Shown: positions 58,200 through 64,000 of the stretch, piece by piece
How positions within the stretch are numbered: position 1 is the first letter of the stretch
Layout: each line of letters opens with the position of its first letter
NCBI GenBank assembly: GCA_003952965.2
Contig: CM025849.1
Coordinates: 13,866,334 to 13,930,333, forward strand
Source of the DNA: Morella rubra
Lineage: Eukaryota > Streptophyta > Magnoliopsida > Fagales > Myricaceae
Length of the DNA stretch: 64,000 nucleotides
Direction of reading: 5' to 3'
The notes under the pieces: model-generated
The model's database searches: none
Told to the model about the DNA's origin: nothing
The model's input: only the letters and a program-made list of their open reading frames with translations
Translations under genes and position numbers: made by a program

Positions 58200-58560
58200 T
58201 GGAGATTGGAGGTCAGGGCTTATGAATTGGATTATTGGGTTCTGTTGTGTTGGAGATTGGAGATTGGTTTTGTTGGAGTGTTGGCTTATGAATTGGTTGT
58301 TGACTTGTTGTATTATACTATTATATGAATTGGTTGCTGAAAATATATGAATTGAATATGAAATTAAATATATATTTGGTTATGAAATATATGAATTGGT
58401 TTTATGAATTGGTTGCTGAAAAATATGAATTAGTTGCTGAAAAATATGAATTGGAATGTATATGGAATAATTGAATGTATGAATTGGAATATATGAATTG
58501 GTTGTGTATTATATTATTATATGAATTAGAATGCCGAGTGTGTTTATAGTTGCTAAAAAA
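58200..58560. repeat. Degenerate ATATGAATTGGTTGCTGAAA repeats
   Basis: The word TATGAATTGG or TATGAATTAG recurs about nine times within 350 bases in the 5' leader or intron region of the hAT element, several times followed by TTGCTGAAAA. It looks like an internal minisatellite. Confidence 0.7.
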
Positions 58561-58642
58561 TGTATAGTTTGTTTATTTGATTTGATTGATTATAAGACTA
58601 TAGTTGCTGTATATTTGGTTGCTAAATTGGGTTGTATAATTT

Positions 58643-60928
58643 AACAGATATCATGGAAAAATTAACTTTGATGATTTGGGTACCCCTACTAGCGGTACTC
58701 GTGAAACGGGTAGCACCCCTGACATCCTGTTATTGAGCTTGATGCAGAGGCAGAGGGGCCTTCTACTACTCAACCAGCTAGTGGTGGGCGACCACCATTG
58801 CCTAGAAGGCAGTCCAATAGATCTAAGGCATGAGATCATTTCACAAGATTACCGATTGGTGGTGGTAAACTCCGAAGTGTACATGTAACTATTGTGGACA
58901 GAGTTTTAATTGTCACTCTAAGTTACAAGGCACTTCATCTTTGCTCAATCATCTAGATAGTTGTTCTAAGTATCTTTATATCAAAGGGAAGACGGACAAG
59001 AGGCAATCTCATTTAAGCTTTGAGTCTAAGAATAGTGGGGAGAGTAAAGATATTACATTGCCAAGTACAGTGAGAAAAAGATTAGGGCATCCTTGCTAAG
59101 ATGGTTGTGGTAGATGAATTGCCTTTCTTGATTGTAGGTCTTGGATTTAAGGAATTTGTGAAGACTCTTGAGCCTAGGTTTCCTATGCCCTTCTCGCTAT
59201 ACAGTGATGAGGGATGTTATGAAGCTTTCTAAGGGAGAAAGAGGAGTTGAAGACTATGTTTTTGACTTCAGGGCAGAGGGTTTGTTTAACCACTGATACT
59301 GGACTTCGATCCAAAATATCAACTATATGTGTGTTACTGGACATTTCATTGATAGTAGTTGGAAGATGCACAAAAGAATCCTAGCATTTCGTAAGATTCA
59401 AGATCACAAAGGGGCAACGATTGGGAGGGAATTAGAGGAGTGTATGCTTGAATGGGAAATCTCTAAATTTCTTACTATACTGTTGACAATGCACTGCCAA
59501 TGATAGTGCCATTGATTGGTTGAAGAAAAGAACCTTGAGCAGTGATCAAACTATTTGTGGCCATGATTTCATTCATATGAGGTGTAGTGCACACATATTG
59601 AATCTAATTGTCAATGAGGGGTTGAAAGAACTTAATGAGTCTGTCATTAAGGTTCGAAACTTGGTAAAGTATGTGAAGTCTTCTCCTGCTAGGTTAGCAA
59701 AATTTAGAACTTGTGTGGAGAAGAAAAGAATCCAGTGTGGTTTATCTCTTGTGCCTTGATGTTCCAACTAGATGGAACTCACTTACCTCATGTTGAATGT
59801 TGCTGAAAAATATCGAGAGCCTTTGAGCTGTTGCAGGAGGATGATGGGCAATATATAATTATTTGAATGAGAATGGGCCAGGTAGGAGAGGATTGGGAGC
59901 TCCTGATGATGATGATTGGAAAAGAGTTAGAACTTTTGTGAGATTTTTGCAAATTTTCTATGATGTTACGATGCGCCTTTCTGGTTCAATGTATGCCACT
60001 TCTAATTTGCATTTTCAAGAAGTCTCTTACATTCATACTCACTTGATGGCATATTGTGATAGTCATGATGATTTGTTGAGTGCCATGGCTTTTAGAATGA
60101 AGTTGAAGTATGAAAAATATTGGGGGGATGTTGAAAAGATCAATAGGCTCTTGTTTGTGGCTGCTATCCTTGATCCACGTTACAAGATTGTCACCCTAGA
60201 ATTTTGGTTCAAGAAGGTTATGGGTGTTGAGGAAGGGGAAAAATTTATTGAGATCTTGAAAGTGGATGTTGAGCGATTGTATAGGCACTACAATGATGGA
60301 TTATCTTCAGATGGCCTAGGATGGGCAGTGAAAGTTAGTGATGACTATGACTATGACTCTCAAAGCAGTGGCAGCACAATGGGGAGGGAAAGGGGAAGTT
60401 CGAATCCGTTGTGTATCTTGCAAGAATTCCATCAATCTCGGGCATCTAGGAATTTGTTAGATTGCAAGAGTGAGTTGGAACGTTATTACTTGGAGGATGT
60501 GGAGTCCCCTAGTTCAGTGTTTGATATTTTAACTTGGTGGAAGGTTAACTCCACCAAATTTCCAGTTATTGCTCGAATTGCACGAGATGTGCTAGCTATT
60601 CTCATCACTACCGTTGCTTCTGAGTCCGCATTCAGCACTGGAGGGCGCGTTCTGGATCCCTATCGGAGCTCATTGGCTCCAAAAATAGTTGAGGCTCTCA
60701 TATGTGCTCAGAATTGGCTAAGGTCAACACCCATTAGCCCTGCCCAACGTGTCTTAGAAACGGTTGAGGACTTTGAAAGCTTTAGACTAGACTCAGGTAA
60801 TAATGTTCTCTGAAATTCAATTCATTTATTGTTTTGGTTCTTCTTTTTGTGTAATTAATGTTGTTTTCATTTTTTATATAGAATTGGAAGCTGATCCTAT
60901 GCGTATCTTTTGGATGAATCTTGAATGA
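58643..60928 (+). pseudogene. hAT transposase (BED zinc finger, RNase-H fold, hAT dimerisation domain)
   Basis: The N-terminal part (58643-59100) encodes a BED-type finger, visible as CNYCGQSFNCHS and LLNHLDSC, but only across more than one frame. A middle part at 59520-59759 reads HDFIHMRCSAHILNLIVNEG, the typical hAT RCxxHILNL segment. The long open frame 59863-60813 (316 codons) holds LDPRYKI and the C-terminal dimerisation region ERYYLEDVESPS, FDILTWWKVNSTKFPVIARI, ARDVLAILITTVASESAFST and GGRVLDPYRSSLAPKIVEAL. A likely small intron (donor after GACTCAG, acceptor TATATAG at about 60881) leads to a last exon ending ADPMRIFWMNLE at 60928. At least four frame shifts or stops separate the pieces, so this copy is probably inactive unless some are assembly errors. 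Confidence 0.88.
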
Positions 60929-61679
60929 GTTGGATTTTGGACATTACGTGATTGTGAGTAATATCTTACTTCTAAATTCTAATGTTCCACTTATTTGTTT
61001 ATCTTTTTATCTTACTTCTAACTTTTAGGTTCTAACAGTAATTCATTGTCTATAGGATGGAAAGCAATAGGAATTTTTTTTTTTTTTTTTCAGTAATTGG
61101 AAGTACATTTTGCTTACTGAAGCTTTTCAATTTTCATATATTCTAATGGAGTTGTTTAATGTAGTTTGTTTCATTTATTAGTTTGCATAGACTAGAAAGT
61201 GATTTAGTGTTAATTTTGTTTTTATTTTTTATGTTTGTTATTTAAGTAGTGTAATTTCTGTTAAGTTGTATGTTAATGTTTGATTCGATTAACATGTGAT
61301 CTATAGTTACTTAGTTAGTAGTTATTAATTATATACGTATATAGTATATTCGAATGGGGTAATTTAGTTCTATATACTTATATTCGAATGAATTTTTTTA
61401 GGGAATAAGGCTACAATTTATCATTTTTAGCAATCTGCAAAAAAACAGAGCAATAATATGCAATTTTAATCTTTTACCGTATATGGATAATGAAATGGGT
61501 CCAAACTAAATAAGGATTAAATATTATATGTTATAGGCATTTGCACAAAAAAGAAGAAGCCCATTATAGTTTTACAGGGCTTAAAACGCTAGTAACAGAG
61601 CTTAAAATGACCTTAAATTCAACATTTCTGGCCCAACTCGGAAAATAGCCCATTTAAATATTTGCCCAAAAAAAGCCCA
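60929..61679. other. hAT 3' non-coding region
   Basis: AT-rich DNA between the transposase stop and the right subterminal repeats. Contains a T run (61077-61090). No other gene. Confidence 0.5.
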
Positions 61680-62334
61680 ATACGTAGGCCCATTTCAAAT
61701 TCGGCCCAATTCCGAACCCAACCCGAAATCCAATTCGAATCCGAATATACCGACTGATCCGGATATTAGGGCAATTCGGACCGGATTCGGATAGAGCCTT
61801 CCAAATCCGAAATTTTCGGTGCACACCCCTAAGTGGAACCCAGACAAATTGGCTACTATTGTTAGGGCTTCCCTCCACCTCCGCACCTTCATGATGTCAT
61901 TTTTGAATCTCTTCTCGAGATCGGCCAATGGTTTTTTAAAAGTCATTGTTTGCTTCCGTACTTCTGATCGATCTACTTGATAAAACACCGATAGAACCAT
62001 CTGTTGCTTTGTTTCCATGCACTCAAGAATCTTTGTCAACTCCTCCAAGCACCATGTGGATGAGGCATAGTTTTTTGAGAGTAGGATGATCGAAATTTTC
62101 GACTCTTCAATGGCTTTAAGAAGCGTAGGCGAAATATCATCTCCCTTTCTCAACATTACGTCAATGTAGACCTTGATCCCTCTTCGACGCAAAGCGTTGT
62201 CCAGACGATCAACAAAAGTGTTTCGGACATCTTCCCTCTAAAGCTCAAGAATACATCATAAGTCCAGCGTGGGGTACTAAAGAAGGGGAGAAAGAAGAAG
62301 AGGGTCTTTGGACATCCAAGGAGGAGGAAGTCAT

Positions 62335-63560
62335 TGTGGAGGTGAATGCCTGAAGGCGAGGCGAGCTTGATTACTACTTCTTAGAGATAGATGGAGTAAC
62401 GGCAACTCTCCTTTAAAGTTGAATATATGGAGAAGTCGATATGGTGTTCGTCAAAGGCAGAAGAGAGTGCAAGAAGGATAAGCGAGTGCTTGGTGTTGGC
62501 AATTTCCTGGAAGAAGACGAGCAATTTGCATAATAAAACTCCCTGGAGAAATTCTAGCCGTTGAGCGGAGTTAAAAAAAAGGCTAAAATCGAGAGCGTCG
62601 TCAGCGTGGATGGAAAGTTGTGTGGAGACTGTGTGGTAGGCTGACACTCGAGGGTGGGTGGTGCGCTGTCGGATATGACTGATGGTGTACAAAGTCTCGT
62701 GGAAATTCAAGGGAAAGGCCCCCATAGCCCATAGGCGTATAATATATTTATTTATTTTTTGATATAGGCATATATAATATTGAAAGAGGTTAATGCATCG
62801 AAGCCGCTAGTGGGCTTCGCTGGCAATGCCTATAACATATAAAAGAGTAACTCATGTTATGAATAGGAATTTATTTCTGTAAAAAATTTATAAAAGATTA
62901 AAATTGAAGTAGCAGAAGAACCCACAATTTTTACTTATCAATTGTGTACTGAACTTGTATACAGAATGGACTATTTATAGTACCTAAATCATAAAAAAAA
63001 TTCCCATTTTTAATCAATATAGGACTAACATAATTTATACTCTAACATCCTTTTAAACTCAAAGTGAATCGTTCTGAGTTTGTAATAAGAGAATATTTAA
63101 ATAAAGATTCAAACGTGTCAAGTGCACTTTTGTTAAAAAAGATTTAGCAAGTGGGAATTGTTTTGTATATTCTGGTGACTTATTTATTTGAATTAAAATT
63201 TTTTGTAATTTTTTAACCTAATTGCATAACATAATTTGAAGATCGAGAGATAGAAATAGGACCTTGTACTATGAGCAATTGTACTTGATCCTGGCAACTT
63301 CCTGGAAAAAGAGAAGTAATTAATTGGAATCAACGGGAGAATTTCTTGCCGTTGAGCTATGATAATGCTTATTGATAGAAGGCATCGTGATGTAACTTGC
63401 AAACAAACGAGTGTGATTGCACCGCTGTTTGATCGTAATCTCTCGGAAATTCAATGACTTTGTCTAGAGGTGTAACTGAATTTCCCTAAGCCATGACCAA
63501 GAGATTCGCCATGGTCATCAAAAAACAATTGAAGCTGCAACCACGGCAATGAAAAAAAAA
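62335..63560. other. TNL-4 upstream region
   Basis: 62335-62530 and 62780-62830 match the TNL-1 upstream region (34897-35100, 35100-35150). The intervening 250 bases (about 62535-62780) are absent from the TNL-1 copy, so they were inserted here or lost there. 62840-63180 also matches 35425-35780. No independent gene seen. Confidence 0.6.
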
Positions 63561-63564
63561 AATC

Positions 63565-63815
63565 CAAGCTGATGAAATCTTATTTACCCATGGAGGCACA
63601 TCAGAGATTCAGATGTACTTGCCAAACATTCTCCATTATACTCCAATTCATTCCCAACCTTTTTAAGGTTCGGGCAACCATCGATCGAAATACTCCACAG
63701 TTTTGGCATCTGAAAAATGCTACTTGGAAGATGGATAAGATTTTCGCACTCGCCGAGGGTTAGATCACCGAGTCCTGCGAGAAACCCAAAGGATGAAGGC
63801 AATTCATATCTTAAG
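63565..63815 (-). pseudogene. TNL-5: LRR exon fragment
   Basis: Reads PSSFGFLAGLGDLTLGECEN, LIHLPSSIFQMPKLWSISID and NELEYNGECLASTSE, matching the middle of the second LRR exon of TNL-2, TNL-3 and TNL-4. Both ends are broken: homology starts at about 63815 and stops at about 63565, where A-rich DNA begins. No TIR, NB-ARC or C-terminal part adjoins it within the window. Confidence 0.85.
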
Positions 63816-63856
63816 TCGACAGAGGCGCAAAAACCTAAAGAATAAAGTCTAAAGTC

Positions 63857-64000
63857 TAACGTAGCGTTGGGTTATAAAATATTAGTAAAATTTTATGTTG
63901 GTGTTAATAAAAGCAGTGTATTGAAATTGATGAATGAGTAATAAAAGTATAAATAAAATTTTGAAATGTGTTTGATAAAATTAAAATTTTGTTAAAATTT
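63857..64000. mobile_element. Partial AT-rich MITE at the window edge
   Basis: Starts TAGCGTTGGGTTATAAAATA and contains the TTGGTGTTAATAAAAG and TTGAAATTGATGAAT words of the element at 44178-44352. Its right end is outside the window. Confidence 0.45.

Larger units (their letters stand above)
57020..61831 (+). mobile_element. hAT transposon inserted in the TIR exon of TNL-4
   Basis: 4812 bp. Terminal inverted repeats TAGGGCTGTGCA (left) and TGCACACCCCTA (right) differ at one position; a perfect 8-bp duplication AGTGGAAC flanks it (57012-57019, 61832-61839). All three are hAT hallmarks. The paralogous TIR exons (34395-34410, 49935-49950) show the uninterrupted site. The first and last 150 bases are dense in TCCGA/TCGGA words on both strands, typical of hAT subterminal transposase-binding repeats. 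The transposase gene lies inside at about 58643-60928. Confidence 0.95.
54290..62334 (-). pseudogene. TNL-4: TIR-LRR relic lacking NB-ARC, split by hAT and TRIM
   Basis: Pieces on the minus strand: the TIR exon, 61840-62334 plus 56999-57019, is interrupted by a hAT element; LRR-1 is 56271-56552; LRR-2 is 55209 to about 56160; the C-terminal C-JID exon runs from about 55109 to 54290 and is interrupted by a TRIM. The TIR exon starts MTSSSLDVQRPSSSF at 62334 and carries SSTWCLEELTKIL, with two apparent one-base losses near its start. No NB-ARC exon exists: intron DNA after the TIR exon joins LRR-side intron DNA at about 56775. The LRR-2 acceptor seen in TNL-2 (TTTTCAG) is replaced by a pure A/G-rich plus-strand tract. 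LRR-2 still reads IPDLSSNKNLTHLRLDRCIN and GFLQKLLLLSLSDCSNLSSF. Clearly non-functional as a receptor. Confidence 0.9.

Overview
The window is nuclear DNA of a dicot plant, most likely a woody rosid. The evidence is spliced genes with GT-AG introns, a plant-specific OVATE protein, a plant pentatricopeptide-repeat (PPR) protein, a cluster of TIR-NB-ARC-LRR (TNL) resistance genes (TNLs are absent from grasses), and many small plant transposons. Nothing prokaryotic is present. It is a draft assembly: there is a 99-base N gap at 33604-33702, and several otherwise conserved genes carry isolated one-base indels that look like sequencing error.

Left part (1-33.6 kb), conserved housekeeping genes. 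An OVATE family gene (+) is followed by a SF3B4 spliceosome gene (-), a mitochondrial-type PPR gene (-), a U2AF65 splicing-factor gene (-) and the 3' half of the RNA polymerase III subunit RPC5 (-). From memory of the Arabidopsis map, OFP7, SF3B4 and a PPR gene are neighbours on chromosome 2, and a related PPR gene and U2AF65A are neighbours on chromosome 4. This window would then keep the unduplicated ancestral order. Two 3'-splice-site recognition factors (SF3B4 of the U2 snRNP and U2AF65) lie within 15 kb of each other. Between OFP and SF3B4, about 2.4-13.3 kb, lies a block in which I recognise no gene. It lacks the usual plant CpG depletion, and the last exon(s) of SF3B4 are missing where they should enter it. 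It holds an exact 73-bp inverted copy of part of the OVATE domain. I treat the block as anomalous: a real insertion, a misassembly or scrambled sequence.

Right part (33.7-64 kb), a decaying TNL cluster, all on the minus strand. TNL-1 (TIR plus start of NB-ARC) is cut by the gap. A 0.5-kb LRR relic follows. TNL-2 has lost its TIR exon, TNL-3 has lost the first TIR motif and its first LRR exon, and TNL-4 has lost its whole NB-ARC exon. A fifth LRR fragment lies near the right end. Among them sits an intact-looking four-exon plus-strand gene for a small plastid-type protein with a CxxC...CxxC zinc motif; its last exon has been copied as a relic beside the LRR fragment.

Mobile elements. Because the TNL copies are paralogous, many insertions can be compared with an empty site in another copy. 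They include a 4.8-kb hAT transposon in the TIR exon of TNL-4, a TRIM (miniature LTR element) in its C-terminal exon, a tRNA-derived SINE next to TNL-2, a Tourist-like MITE in an LRR exon of TNL-3, a Mutator-type long-inverted-repeat MITE, a 1.3-kb fold-back element and several smaller MITEs. No previously undescribed system is convincingly shown. The best candidates for a second look are the anomalous 2.4-13.3 kb block with its exact inverted OVATE fragment, and the piecemeal exon loss in the TNL array.
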